Below are positions 7,051-13,483 of a DNA stretch of 18,845 nt, in pieces. The notes under the pieces are model-generated. The model saw only the letters and a list, made by a program, of their open reading frames with translations. It had not been told where the DNA came from and searched no databases. The DNA comes from Thermogladius sp. Its GTDB lineage: Archaea > Thermoproteota > Thermoprotei_A > Sulfolobales > Desulfurococcaceae. The stretch is taken from the NCBI GenBank assembly GCA_009904025.1, contig WYEE01000071.1, positions 1-18,845 on the forward strand. Reading direction: 5' to 3'. The translations under genes and the position numbers were made by a program. Numbering within the stretch: position 1 is the stretch's first letter; each line of letters opens with the position of its first letter.

Positions 7051-7354
7051 AATATTGGAATCATCTAATAGTGGAGGTCTTAAACTAACCGTAGACAAAG
7101 GGTTCTCAGACCCCTGGCAGGGGTATTTACCCAATGTATCCGATTACCTGAGAAGGTGTAAGAGCGAGAGCGAGGCCTACGACGTGATCGAATACCTTGT
7201 TAAACGTGGGGAGCTCTCGGTGGATGAAGGGGAGGAATTAAAGAGGACTATTAGAGAACAAGGTTTAAGATACTTCGGCGAGAGGAAGATGGACGACTAC
7301 TATTACAAGGTAGCCAAGTCGTACTGGAAGTCTGCTGGGAAAACAAGTATATGA
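6998..7354 (+). CDS. Conserved archaeal protein of unknown function, possibly DUF2095
   Basis: This is a 118-residue soluble protein, charged and mostly helical by eye. The N-terminal FRRRYPHLAREIL, the central DYLRRCKSESEAYDVIEYLVKRGELS and the Tyr-rich end DDYYYKVAKSYWKSAG recall a small archaeal family of unknown function (DUF2095 is my tentative match, from memory). There are no metal sites, signal peptide or membrane segments. TTG 6998 has GTGAT (6988-6992) 5 bases upstream, the spacing seen elsewhere in this window; ATG 7004 (MNIDEF) is the alternative. It starts inside the nucleotidyltransferase gene, so the two are probably translated in a coupled way. A functional link to sugar-nucleotide synthesis is only inferred. 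Confidence 0.65.
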   Translation: MKMNIDEFRRRYPHLAREILESSNSGGLKLTVDKGFSDPWQGYLPNVSDYLRRCKSESEAYDVIEYLVKRGELSVDEGEELKRTIREQGLRYFGERKMDDYYYKVAKSYWKSAGKTSI

Positions 7355-7371
7355 AAACCCTGATACTTCGC

Positions 7372-8601
7372 TTATTTCCTGGCCTTCGCTGAGACTACCT
7401 TAATCACATCGCCGAACTCTATGACATAGTCTTCTCCCACCCTTTCCTTTGTCCGGGCATTGATAGCGTAGAGGAATCCTTCTCCTAGCTCAGTGTGTAT
7501 CATGTAGGCAAGCTCTCTCGCGGTGGTTCCCTTTGGAACAAGGTAGACGTCGGGCAGTATATTACCATGATGATCCGCGAACTTATTCGCGTCTTCAACC
7601 GGGTAAACAGGGATTAAACGTAGCATCTCTAACACAGCCTTGTTCACCAGGGTTTGAACACCCGTGCTACCGTAGACTTTTAGAACGTTTTCTTCAACTA
7701 GTTCGAGAGCCCTCTTGTATTGGGGTGTCAGCTTTCTCTCATCTAGTATCTTGAAGCTAGGGTCGCCTGGCAGATAGCTTAAGACCCCTTCCTCAGCGAG
7801 CCGCCTAAGAAGAAGCTCTGCAAGCGAGCTTACGGGGACAACGGTGTTCTCCCCGAATATATTCATCAATCTCCTAACATTATCTCTCGCCTCGGGGATG
7901 TCTATCTTATTAGCCGCGATAATAATAGGCTTGCTCAGCTTTCTAACAGCAAGGCTGAAAGACCTAACATCGTCTAATGTCCAATTCTTCAGGTTTTTCC
8001 CCTCTAGACCCGTAGCTCTGAGAGCCTCGACCACATGTTGTTTCCTAACGGAGAGTCCTGAGAGGTTTCTGGCTAAGTAGTCAACTTGGTCCGCGACATT
8101 AAGCAGCCCACGTTGCATCTTAGTTTCCCAAAGCCTCTTTACAACACCCCAAAACCACTCGTCGATCTCCGCTTGTATCAACCTGGCTTCCTCAACAGGG
8201 TCAAACGAACCCGGCTTAGCAGGCTTGCCCTCGGGGTCTGTTGACCCAGAAGCGTCGACTACATGTATCAAAATATCTGCCTGCCTTAGATCATCCATAA
8301 ACTTGTTCCCAAGACCCCTCCCCTGGCTGGCACCGGGGATTAAACCAGCCACATCCATGATTTTCACGGGCACAAACCTCTCCCCTCTGATGCATGCCCC
8401 CGACCTGGGATTACAGGACGGTAGCCCCAACTCGACGTGAGCGCATTTTATCCTAACATACCCTACTCCCACATTCGGCTCTATTGTGGTGAAAGGATGG
8501 TTTGCTATCTTGACTCTAGCTAACGTCAACGCGGAGAATAGGGTTGATTTCCCCACATTAGTCTTGCCTACAACTCCAATAACCTTCTCTGGTGGAGGCA
8601 T
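7372..8601 (-). CDS. YchF/OLA1-type GTP-binding protein with TGS domain
   Basis: This is a ribosome-associated P-loop GTPase of the Obg/YchF family, 409 residues. Motifs in order: G1 GKTNVGKST (12-20), switch/TTIEP in FTTIEPNVG, G3 DVAGLIPGAS, and G4 AANKID near residue 230. A TGS domain occupies about the last 70 residues (YLVPKGTTARELAYMIH ... VIEFGDVIKVV). Bacterial YchF and human OLA1 have NxxE at G4 and favour ATP; here NKID predicts GTP, as in other archaeal members. The gene is convergent with the unknown gene ending at 7354 and divergent from rpl15e. The ATG at 8601 is the start that gives the family N-terminus just before the P-loop. Confidence 0.93.
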   Translation of the reverse strand: MPPPEKVIGVVGKTNVGKSTLFSALTLARVKIANHPFTTIEPNVGVGYVRIKCAHVELGLPSCNPRSGACIRGERFVPVKIMDVAGLIPGASQGRGLGNKFMDDLRQADILIHVVDASGSTDPEGKPAKPGSFDPVEEARLIQAEIDEWFWGVVKRLWETKMQRGLLNVADQVDYLARNLSGLSVRKQHVVEALRATGLEGKNLKNWTLDDVRSFSLAVRKLSKPIIIAANKIDIPEARDNVRRLMNIFGENTVVPVSSLAELLLRRLAEEGVLSYLPGDPSFKILDERKLTPQYKRALELVEENVLKVYGSTGVQTLVNKAVLEMLRLIPVYPVEDANKFADHHGNILPDVYLVPKGTTARELAYMIHTELGEGFLYAINARTKERVGEDYVIEFGDVIKVVSAKARK

Positions 8602-8636
8602 ACTATTCCACTACACTCGAAAAGAGCTGGTTAACT

Positions 8637-8644
8637 GTTTAAAA
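8637..8644 (-). promoter_or_regulatory. TATA-like promoter of the YchF gene
   Basis: On the minus strand the box reads TTTTAAAC, about 36-43 bases upstream of the ATG at 8601, which predicts a leader of roughly 10 bases. It lies close to the rpl15e promoter on the other strand, so the two genes share a compact divergent control region. Confidence 0.45.
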
Positions 8645-8662
8645 GGGATGAGTTGTTTAACC

Positions 8663-8670
8663 TTATATAA
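8663..8670 (+). promoter_or_regulatory. TATA box of rpl15e and the exosome superoperon
   Basis: TTATATAA is the best TATA-box match in the window. A start near 8690-8695 leaves a leader of about 30 bases that contains GGTG at 8714-8717, 6 bases before the ATG of rpl15e. Confidence 0.65.
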
Positions 8671-8723
8671 GTTATTTAACCCTGTCTAAGGGTTTAGTGA
8701 AGAGACAGGTAGCGGTGGATTGA

Positions 8724-9377
8724 ATGGCTAAAAGCATGTACCATTACATCGCGATGCTGTGGAAGAAACCCTACGAAGGCGAGATGAGGGAGTTGATGAG
8801 AGAGAGGTTGATGAAATGGAGGAGGGAGCCAGCTATCATTAGAATAGACAAGCCCACTAGACTTAATAAGGCCAGGGAATTAGGTTACAAGGCCAAGATC
8901 GGCTTCATCGTGGTGAGAGTTAGAGTTAGGAAAGGCGGGTTAAGGAAGATGAGGCCTATTAGCGGTCGGAGACCGAAGAGAATGGGCGTGTACGGGTATG
9001 CACCGGCTAAAAGCATTAGATTAATAGCCGAGGAGAGAGCAGCCAGGAAATTCCCGGGTCTCGAGGTATTAAACAGCTACTACGTGGGGGAGGACGGGAG
9101 GTATAAATGGTACGAGGTGATATTGGTAGACCCCCACCACCCATCTATCTGCAGAGACCCAGATATAAACTGGATTTGCGAACCGCAGAATCGGGGAAGA
9201 GTCTTTAGAGGCTTAACCAGCTCAGGCAAGAAGATGAGGGGGTTGAGGAAGAGCAGGGGGTTGAAGGGGACACACAAGTATAAGTGGAGTAAGAAGGATA
9301 AGGAGAGGAAGCTGAAAAAGAGGCATGAGGCAAGTAGAGGAGCAAGGGAACCTTGGAGCAAGGCTGGAAAGAAGTAG
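8724..9377 (+). CDS. rpl15e: 50S ribosomal protein L15e
   Basis: This is a large-subunit protein of the archaeal/eukaryotic L15e family, 217 residues and strongly basic. Family segments are clear: AKSMYHYIAMLWKKP at the start, RIDKPTRLNKARELGYKAK, the Arg/Lys-rich loop around RKMRPISGRRPKRMG, LEVLNSYYVGEDGRYKWYEVILVDP in parts, and HPSICRDPDINWIC. The C-terminus is a Lys/Arg-rich rRNA-binding tail after SSGKKMRGLRKSRG. The ATG has a well-placed GGTGG site. It is the first gene of the superoperon and overlaps the next frame by 25 bases. Confidence 0.97.
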   Translation: MAKSMYHYIAMLWKKPYEGEMRELMRERLMKWRREPAIIRIDKPTRLNKARELGYKAKIGFIVVRVRVRKGGLRKMRPISGRRPKRMGVYGYAPAKSIRLIAEERAARKFPGLEVLNSYYVGEDGRYKWYEVILVDPHHPSICRDPDINWICEPQNRGRVFRGLTSSGKKMRGLRKSRGLKGTHKYKWSKKDKERKLKKRHEASRGAREPWSKAGKK

Positions 9378-9802
9378 GCTTTCAAATCAGGGAGATAGAG
9401 TTCACAACACACTGTCACGCAACCGAGGATTGCTTGAAAGTTAAGACGGCATTGTTGAACGCTCTCCCCGTGGAAATAAGGAATAACATGAGAGTTGAGG
9501 AGGAAGATCTCGAGGGGTTTTACGGTAACAGGATCAAAGTGATGAAAATGAAAGTTGTAGAGGAAAGCGTCAACGTCTTCAAATACATTCTCGATAATCT
9601 AAGTAGGACAGATAGATCTCTCCTCATGGCATCACTGGATTTAAGATTTGACCGGAGAAGCAATAGGTTTTTCTTGAGGCTTGATAAGCAAGCCCTATAC
9701 TCGGGTAGGATGGTCTTGAACGACTCAGATGACGTGGTTAAGGTTGTAGTCTACTTCAAGGGGTTTAAAGATGTGGGTATTTTGAAAACGATGCTTACTT
9801 AA
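9353..9802 (+). CDS. COG1325-type RNA-binding protein (predicted exosome-associated, PF01877)
   Basis: This 149-residue protein belongs to the small archaeal RNA-binding family found next to rpl15e and the RNase P/exosome genes. The signature is EIEFTTHCHATEDCLKVKTALLNALP, matched in its HATED element near residue 22, followed by EDLEGFYGNRIKVMKMKV and a C-terminal strand-helix with FFLRLDKQALYSG. The fold is thought to be ribosomal-protein-L5-like; its exact role in RNA processing is unknown. TTG 9353 is the only ordinary start codon before the conserved region, since an in-frame stop lies at 9335. The ribosome binding site is weak, so coupling to rpl15e, whose end it overlaps, is likely. 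Confidence 0.85.
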   Translation: MEQGWKEVGFQIREIEFTTHCHATEDCLKVKTALLNALPVEIRNNMRVEEEDLEGFYGNRIKVMKMKVVEESVNVFKYILDNLSRTDRSLLMASLDLRFDRRSNRFFLRLDKQALYSGRMVLNDSDDVVKVVVYFKGFKDVGILKTMLT

Positions 9803-9812
9803 TTATATTTTA
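9802..9812 (+). promoter_or_regulatory. TATA-like promoter upstream of rnp3
   Basis: ATTATATTTTA overlaps the stop of the COG1325 gene. A transcript start near 9835 would leave a leader of about 30 bases carrying GGTGG at 9855-9859. This would allow separate transcription of the two RNase P protein genes. Confidence 0.45.
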
Positions 9813-9854
9813 CCCGGGGCTTTGATTATCTAATACCGCTCTTTTTCAATCCAT

Positions 9855-9859
9855 GGTGG
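9855..9859 (+). promoter_or_regulatory. Ribosome binding site that decides the rnp3 start
   Basis: GGTGG lies 6 bases (counted from GGTG) before the ACG at 9865. The same element at the same spacing precedes rpl15e, rrp42 and rnp2. No ATG, GTG or TTG in the rnp3 frame lies at this distance. Confidence 0.6.
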
Positions 9860-9864
9860 TTTAA

Positions 9865-10464
9865 ACGCTTATCGATTTATGGATTCGGAACCCAGGCTTA
9901 GACTTGGTTAAGGAGGGGAAAAGACTAGGATATAGAATTATCGCCGCTGAAGGCTTAAACGAGGCTACCGTGATCGAGGGCGTCAAGGTGCTCGGGAAAA
10001 TAGTCTTTGAACTAAGTGGAATAGAGGAGGCTAGGAGGTTGCTTGCAGGCTCGAAAAAGTCGGGAGTGCTCGTGAGCGCCGTGCCCTTAACCGTTGAGAC
10101 AGCTAGATGGATTGCCCATGACAGGCGTGTTGATACAATCGTCATGACATCGAGAAACATAAGCATTTTCGATAAGAAACAGGCATCGGTGATGAAGTAT
10201 TATGGTAAACCTCTCGAGGTAACTTTCACAGAGATATCCAAGTCCGGCGAGGAGATCGTAGGGCAATTCGCGAGGAAGCTCAGGTTAATCTTAGGTAAGA
10301 ACATCCCCGTTATAGTTTCAAGCGGAGCTCGTGAAATAGTGGAATACCAGCACCCTATGGTCGTATCGAGCTTCCTAGCAAAGCTTTTGGGTTTAGACTT
10401 AAAGACCGCCATGTCTTTGATCTCGTTGAACCCATACAAGGTTGTCTCTAAGCTAGGTGTCTGA
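9865..10464 (+). CDS. rnp3: Ribonuclease P protein component 3 (Rpp30)
   Basis: This is the TIM-barrel-like Rpp30 subunit of RNase P, which pairs with Pop5 to support the catalytic RNA in tRNA 5' maturation. Translated from ACG 9865 it has 199 residues and begins M-LIDLWIRNPGLDLV, which supplies the family's first strand (typically MFxDL). Further family features are VSAVPLTVETARWIAHD, DTIVMTSRNISIFD, the FARKLRLI helix, IPVIVSSGAREIVEYQHP and the end SLNPYKVVSKLGV. The first ordinary start codon in frame, TTG 9904, would delete the first strand and has no good binding site; an in-frame stop sits at 9862. The start is therefore either a true ACG or an ATG changed by a sequence error. The stop is followed after one base by the rnp2 start. 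Confidence 0.85.
   Translation, partial: TLIDLWIRNPGLDLVKEGKRLGYRIIAAEGLNEATVIEGVKVLGKIVFELSGIEEARRLLAGSKKSGVLVSAVPLTVETARWIAHDRRVDTIVMTSRNISIFDKKQASVMKYYGKPLEVTFTEISKSGEEIVGQFARKLRLILGKNIPVIVSSGAREIVEYQHPMVVSSFLAKLLGLDLKTAMSLISLNPYKVVSKLGV
10456..10459 (+). promoter_or_regulatory. Ribosome binding site that decides the rnp2 start
   Basis: GGTG inside the end of rnp3 lies 6 bases before the GTG at 10466. This is the standard spacing in the window and supports translation of the hydrophobic N-terminus of Pop5. Confidence 0.6.
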
Positions 10465-10465
10465 A

Positions 10466-10906
10466 GTGGAGGTCTACCAGGCTCTAACTTTACTATCCCT
10501 CGTGCTTTCAACGGTAGCAATAATCCTGGTCGCCATTATCCTACTCGGCTCCCGAGGCCTGTTGAGGCATTTGCGGAAGTCTCTTTTAGGGAAGAAGGCC
10601 GTCAAATATAGGAAGAGGTATCTCGCCGTACTGTACTACCCACCCGGCTTCTTTAAGACACCTGGGGAACTCGAGGCGGCTTTAAAGGAATGTGTGAGGC
10701 AGAGCCTCGGCTTAATATACTTGAGCGGGATCGACCCCAGAGTCGTTTTCATAAACCCTAAGGAGAGCAGGGCTATTATAAGGTTCAACGGTGAGTTTAA
10801 GACAGAGTTGCTGGCGTCTCTAGCGGGTGCAAGTAGACTAGGATTTAAGATAATCCCCATAGGGGTAGCCGGGTCTTTTAAATCAGCTAGAAAGAAACTC
10901 TCTTAA
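10466..10906 (+). CDS. rnp2: Ribonuclease P protein component 2 (Pop5) with N-terminal membrane anchor
   Basis: The C-terminal part, from about residue 48 (YRKRYLAVLYYPPG), is the Pop5 RNase P subunit: helix GELEAALKECVRQSLG, strand DPRVVFINPKESRAIIRFN, helix KTELLASLAGASRLG and the final IGVAGSFKSARKKL. Pop5 dimerises with Rpp30, the adjacent upstream gene. Ahead of it is an extension not usual for the family: a near-perfect transmembrane helix at residues 6-27 (leucine/isoleucine/valine-rich, no charges), followed by a strongly basic linker (RGLLRHLRKSLLGKK). Basic residues after the helix predict that the Pop5 domain faces the cytoplasm. GTG 10466 is chosen because GGTG lies 6 bases before it; GTG 10457 is an alternative. 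TTG 10562 or 10571 would give an anchor-free Pop5 but have no comparable site. Confidence 0.85.
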   Translation: MEVYQALTLLSLVLSTVAIILVAIILLGSRGLLRHLRKSLLGKKAVKYRKRYLAVLYYPPGFFKTPGELEAALKECVRQSLGLIYLSGIDPRVVFINPKESRAIIRFNGEFKTELLASLAGASRLGFKIIPIGVAGSFKSARKKLS

Positions 10907-10911
10907 AGCAC

Positions 10912-10920
10912 GTTTAATAG
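10912..10920 (+). promoter_or_regulatory. TATA-like promoter of the C/D box sRNA
   Basis: GTTTAATAG directly follows the rnp2 stop, and a start about 25 bases downstream (near 10940) would fall just before the C box at 10947. The match is modest. Confidence 0.4.
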
Positions 10921-10940
10921 CTTGTGAAACAATAACCCAA

Positions 10941-11000
10941 CCTCAGATGATGAAGCCGCTCCATAGTGAAAGGTGAAGACCTCGCGACGAACTGACATAG
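10941..11000 (+). ncRNA. C/D box sRNA (2'-O-methylation guide)
   Basis: All four boxes of an archaeal C/D guide RNA are present at ideal spacing. C box ATGATGA is at 10947-10953, a 12-nt guide AGCCGCTCCATA at 10954-10965, and a D' box GTGA (one change from CTGA) at 10966-10969. A 4-nt spacer follows, then a C' box TGAAGA (one change from TGATGA) at 10974-10979, a second 12-nt guide CCTCGCGACGAA at 10980-10991, and D box CTGA at 10992-10995. Equal 12-nt guides are the archaeal standard and allow L7Ae-Nop5-fibrillarin assembly on both halves. By the fifth-nucleotide rule, the D guide would methylate the U at position 5 of a target TTCGTCGCGAGG, and the D' guide the G at position 5 of TATGGAGCGGCT. 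I could not place either target in rRNA or tRNA from memory. Terminal ends are approximate. Confidence 0.72.
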
Positions 11001-11009
11001 AGCTTCAAA

Positions 11010-11017
11010 CTTAAAAC
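11010..11017 (+). promoter_or_regulatory. TATA-like promoter of tRNA-Leu
   Basis: CTTAAAAC lies about 30-36 bases upstream of the mature tRNA 5' end, which is typical for archaeal tRNA genes with a short 5' leader removed by RNase P. Confidence 0.45.
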
Positions 11018-11043
11018 CCGTATTCGATAAAAATACTAACCGG

Positions 11044-11130
<87 letters not shown>

Positions 11131-11163
11131 TCAACTTTTACACTCGCTTGGACGAACTCAATT

Positions 11164-11172
11164 CTTATTAAT
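11164..11172 (+). promoter_or_regulatory. TATA-like promoter of psmA
   Basis: CTTATTAAT in the gap between the tRNA and psmA predicts a start near 11193, just ahead of the GGTGG ribosome binding site at 11200-11204. Confidence 0.4.
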
Positions 11173-11210
11173 CCCTTGAAATATCGAATGTATTCAAGTG
11201 GTGGTTGAAA

Positions 11211-11954
11211 GTGAGCTTCGGGTTGTCGGCTGCAGCCTACGATAGGGCTATAACAATTTTCTCGCCAGACGGCAGGATATACCAGGTCGAGTACGCTTTC
11301 GAATCTGTTAGAAGAGGCTGGACGACGATAGGCTTAAAGAGTAGGAAGGCATCAGTGGTGGTTGTGGAGAAAAAGAAGATCTCGCCGTTGGTCGATGAAA
11401 ATCAGATACAAAAAATATTCAAGATCGACGACCACATCGGATCCAGCTTTGCCGGTATAGCTAGTGATGGTAGAGTGCTAATTGAGTACGCAAGGCAGGA
11501 GGCCTTGCTCCACAGGCTCTACTACGATGAGCCAGCTCCAGTTGAATACATTGTCAAGAGGGTCTGCGATGTAAAGCAAGCGTACACGCAACACGCTGGC
11601 GTGAGACCTTTCGGCGTGGCGGTCATATTTGTCGGTGTCGACGAGCAGGGGACGCAATTGTATATGACGGAGCCTAGTGGGAGGTATCTCAGCTACTACT
11701 CGGTAGCGGTAGGTGAGAAAGCTAATGTGGTAAGCGAGTTTATGGAGAAGAACTATAAGTATGATATGGATGTAAAGGAGACGATTAAGCTCGGTATTCA
11801 AGCTATAGCGTCTATTATCGAGGGGAAGCCTTCCAGCGAGCTAATTGAAGCGGGCTACGTCGATGTTGATGCCAAGAAGTTTGTGATCATGAGTAGAAGT
11901 GAGATAGACAGCGTTCTGCAAGAGCTAGCAAAAGAAGGAAAAATCAAACTGTAG
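11211..11954 (+). CDS. psmA: Proteasome subunit alpha
   Basis: This is the alpha subunit of the archaeal 20S proteasome, forming the outer, gate-bearing rings. It has 247 residues from GTG 11211. The alpha-type signature YDRAITIFSPDGRIYQVEYAFE at the N-terminus (in parts) forms the gating H0 helix region. There is no N-terminal threonine, so this is not a beta subunit. Other family segments are SSFAGIASDGRVLIEYAR, HAGVRPFGVAVIFVGVD and LYMTEPSGRYLSYYSVAVG. GTG 11211 has GGTGG at 11200-11204 with normal spacing; the in-frame TTG at 11205 directly abuts that site and is unlikely. Its position between RNase P and SBDS/exosome genes is the known superoperon order and hints at joint control of RNA and protein turnover. 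Confidence 0.96.
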   Translation: MSFGLSAAAYDRAITIFSPDGRIYQVEYAFESVRRGWTTIGLKSRKASVVVVEKKKISPLVDENQIQKIFKIDDHIGSSFAGIASDGRVLIEYARQEALLHRLYYDEPAPVEYIVKRVCDVKQAYTQHAGVRPFGVAVIFVGVDEQGTQLYMTEPSGRYLSYYSVAVGEKANVVSEFMEKNYKYDMDVKETIKLGIQAIASIIEGKPSSELIEAGYVDVDAKKFVIMSRSEIDSVLQELAKEGKIKL

Positions 11955-12009
11955 CGATTTCACCTCAACTCGCTCTTATCCTCGCGGGCACGCTATGAGT
12001 GGGGATGAA

Positions 12010-12018
12010 CTTATTTTA
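12010..12018 (+). promoter_or_regulatory. TATA-like promoter of the SBDS-exosome genes
   Basis: CTTATTTTA lies in the 111-base gap between psmA and the SBDS gene and predicts a start near 12040, about 25 bases before the TTG at 12066. Nothing else is recognisable in this gap. Confidence 0.45.
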
Positions 12019-12065
12019 CCCGGTTGTTTCTTAGAATCATAACGTAGTAGGATGCGTGATGTGTT

Positions 12066-12761
12066 TTGACAGATAAGTATGTTATAGCTAGACTAGAGGA
12101 GAAGGGCCATAGATTTGAAGTGCTTGTAGACCCTGATTTAGCGTTGAAAGTTAAGGAGGGGAAGAGCGTCAACGTAGACGAGCTTCTCGTCGGCGATTTC
12201 ATCTACAAAGATGCGCGAAAAGGGTTGAAAGCCTCACCTGAAAGCCTTAGAGAGGTGTTTAAAACCGATGATATAAAGCAGATAACACTGGAGATCGTGA
12301 AGCGCGGTGAGATCCAGTTAACCGCCGAGCAGAGAAGGAGGTTTGCCGAGGAGAAAAGGAAGCAGGTCATCAATCTTATAGCTAAGAACGCTGTCGACCC
12401 GAAAACTAAGCTACCTATACCTCAGAAGAGGATCGAGCTTGCTCTCGAGCAGGCCCGGGTTTCAATAGACCCATTCAAGCCTGCTGAATCACAGATCGAG
12501 GAGATAGTGTCGAAGATATCTAGGGTTATACCCATAAAGATTGCCAAAGCATACGTTAGCGTAAGAGTACCCTCGGAGTACGCTAGTAGAGTTCACAAGC
12601 TTCTAGCCCAGATGGGTGAAATAAAGAGACAGAGTTGGATGAATGATGGTAGTTTATTAATGGAGATTGAAATACCAGCAGGGATGCAACAGGAGTTATT
12701 CGATAGGGTGAACGGGGTAACAAAGGGCTCTGCCCAGATAAAAATAATAAGCGTGGGATAG
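12066..12761 (+). CDS. SBDS-family ribosome maturation protein
   Basis: This is the archaeal orthologue of the Shwachman-Bodian-Diamond protein (yeast Sdo1), which works with an EF-2-like GTPase to release eIF6 from new large subunits. It has 231 residues, the usual length, with three domains. The N-terminal FYSH domain (to about 90) contains YVIARLEEKGHRFEVLVDP and LVGDFIYKDARKG. The central helical domain contains QRRRFAEEKRKQVINLIAKNAVDP (in parts) and LPIPQKRIELALEQA. The C-terminal ferredoxin-like domain begins at VIPIKIAKAYVSVRVP. The TTG at 12066 is preceded at 5 bases by GTGAT (12056-12060). EF-2, the relative of its eukaryotic partner GTPase, lies in the same cluster. Confidence 0.95.
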   Translation: MTDKYVIARLEEKGHRFEVLVDPDLALKVKEGKSVNVDELLVGDFIYKDARKGLKASPESLREVFKTDDIKQITLEIVKRGEIQLTAEQRRRFAEEKRKQVINLIAKNAVDPKTKLPIPQKRIELALEQARVSIDPFKPAESQIEEIVSKISRVIPIKIAKAYVSVRVPSEYASRVHKLLAQMGEIKRQSWMNDGSLLMEIEIPAGMQQELFDRVNGVTKGSAQIKIISVG

Positions 12762-12764
12762 TAT

Positions 12765-13481
12765 ATGAAGCTCAAACTCTACGTTGCCGACAGGCAGATT
12801 GTGAGGCCGGGTGACACGCTGGCCGTGATCGAAGAAGATGGGAACCAAGGGTTCAAGAGGATACCTGAGAAGCACATATACTTGGTGGACAACAATATAT
12901 GCTCGGATGTCTTCGGCGTGGCATCGGTCTCTGAGAATGATATATCCGTTATACCATTCAACAGTGTATACTATCCTAGGAAGGAGGATGTTGTAATAGG
13001 GATAATCGAGGGTATCGGCGTAACATCGTGGGAGGTTGATATTAGAAGCCCCTACAAGGCGTATTTAAATGCGAGCGACGCGATCGAGAATTTCAACCCG
13101 CTCTACCACGATTTAAAATCATACCTAGACATAGGGGAGATGATTCTAGCTAAAATAGTAGCTTTCGACAGGACTAGAGACCCCTTGCTTACGATAAAGG
13201 GGAAAGGTCTCGGTAAGATCATCGAGGGTATTATTATAGAGGTGAAACCCAGCCGGATTCCAAGAATAATCGGGAAGAAAGGCAGCATGTTCAACCTCCT
13301 TACTTCGAAAACCAACTGTGAAATGACGGTAGCCCAGAACGGTTTTGTCTGGGCTAAGTGTCCTGATGAATATAGAGGCGAGGTTTTAACCCAGGCTATA
13401 AAGTTAATAGATGAGAAGCCCCATGTAAGAGGGCTAACTGAGGAAATAAAACAGTTCCTCGAGAAGAAGCTAGGTGGTTAG
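12765..13481 (+). CDS. rrp4: Exosome RNA-binding subunit Rrp4
   Basis: This is a cap subunit of the archaeal exosome that feeds RNA into the Rrp41-Rrp42 ring. It has 238 residues and three parts: an N-terminal beta domain (VRPGDTLAV), an S1 domain from about residue 65 (DVVIGIIEGIGVTSWEVDI), and a KH domain around residue 165 with the loop IIGKKGSM and AQNGFVWAKCP. The ATG at 12765 starts 3 bases after the SBDS stop. It runs 2 bases from rrp41. The KH motif GxxG (GKKG) is intact. Confidence 0.96.
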   Translation: MKLKLYVADRQIVRPGDTLAVIEEDGNQGFKRIPEKHIYLVDNNICSDVFGVASVSENDISVIPFNSVYYPRKEDVVIGIIEGIGVTSWEVDIRSPYKAYLNASDAIENFNPLYHDLKSYLDIGEMILAKIVAFDRTRDPLLTIKGKGLGKIIEGIIIEVKPSRIPRIIGKKGSMFNLLTSKTNCEMTVAQNGFVWAKCPDEYRGEVLTQAIKLIDEKPHVRGLTEEIKQFLEKKLGG

Positions 13482-13483
13482 GT

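Noticed and set aside
9080..9418. Hydrophobic minus-strand open frame opposite rpl15e
   Set aside because: It is the mirror of the Lys/Arg-rich rpl15e tail (AAG/AGG codons read as Leu/Phe/Ser), with no start signal or homology.
9904..10464. rnp3 starting at TTG 9904
   Set aside because: It deletes the conserved first strand of Rpp30 and has no ribosome binding site, while GGTGG points to 9865.
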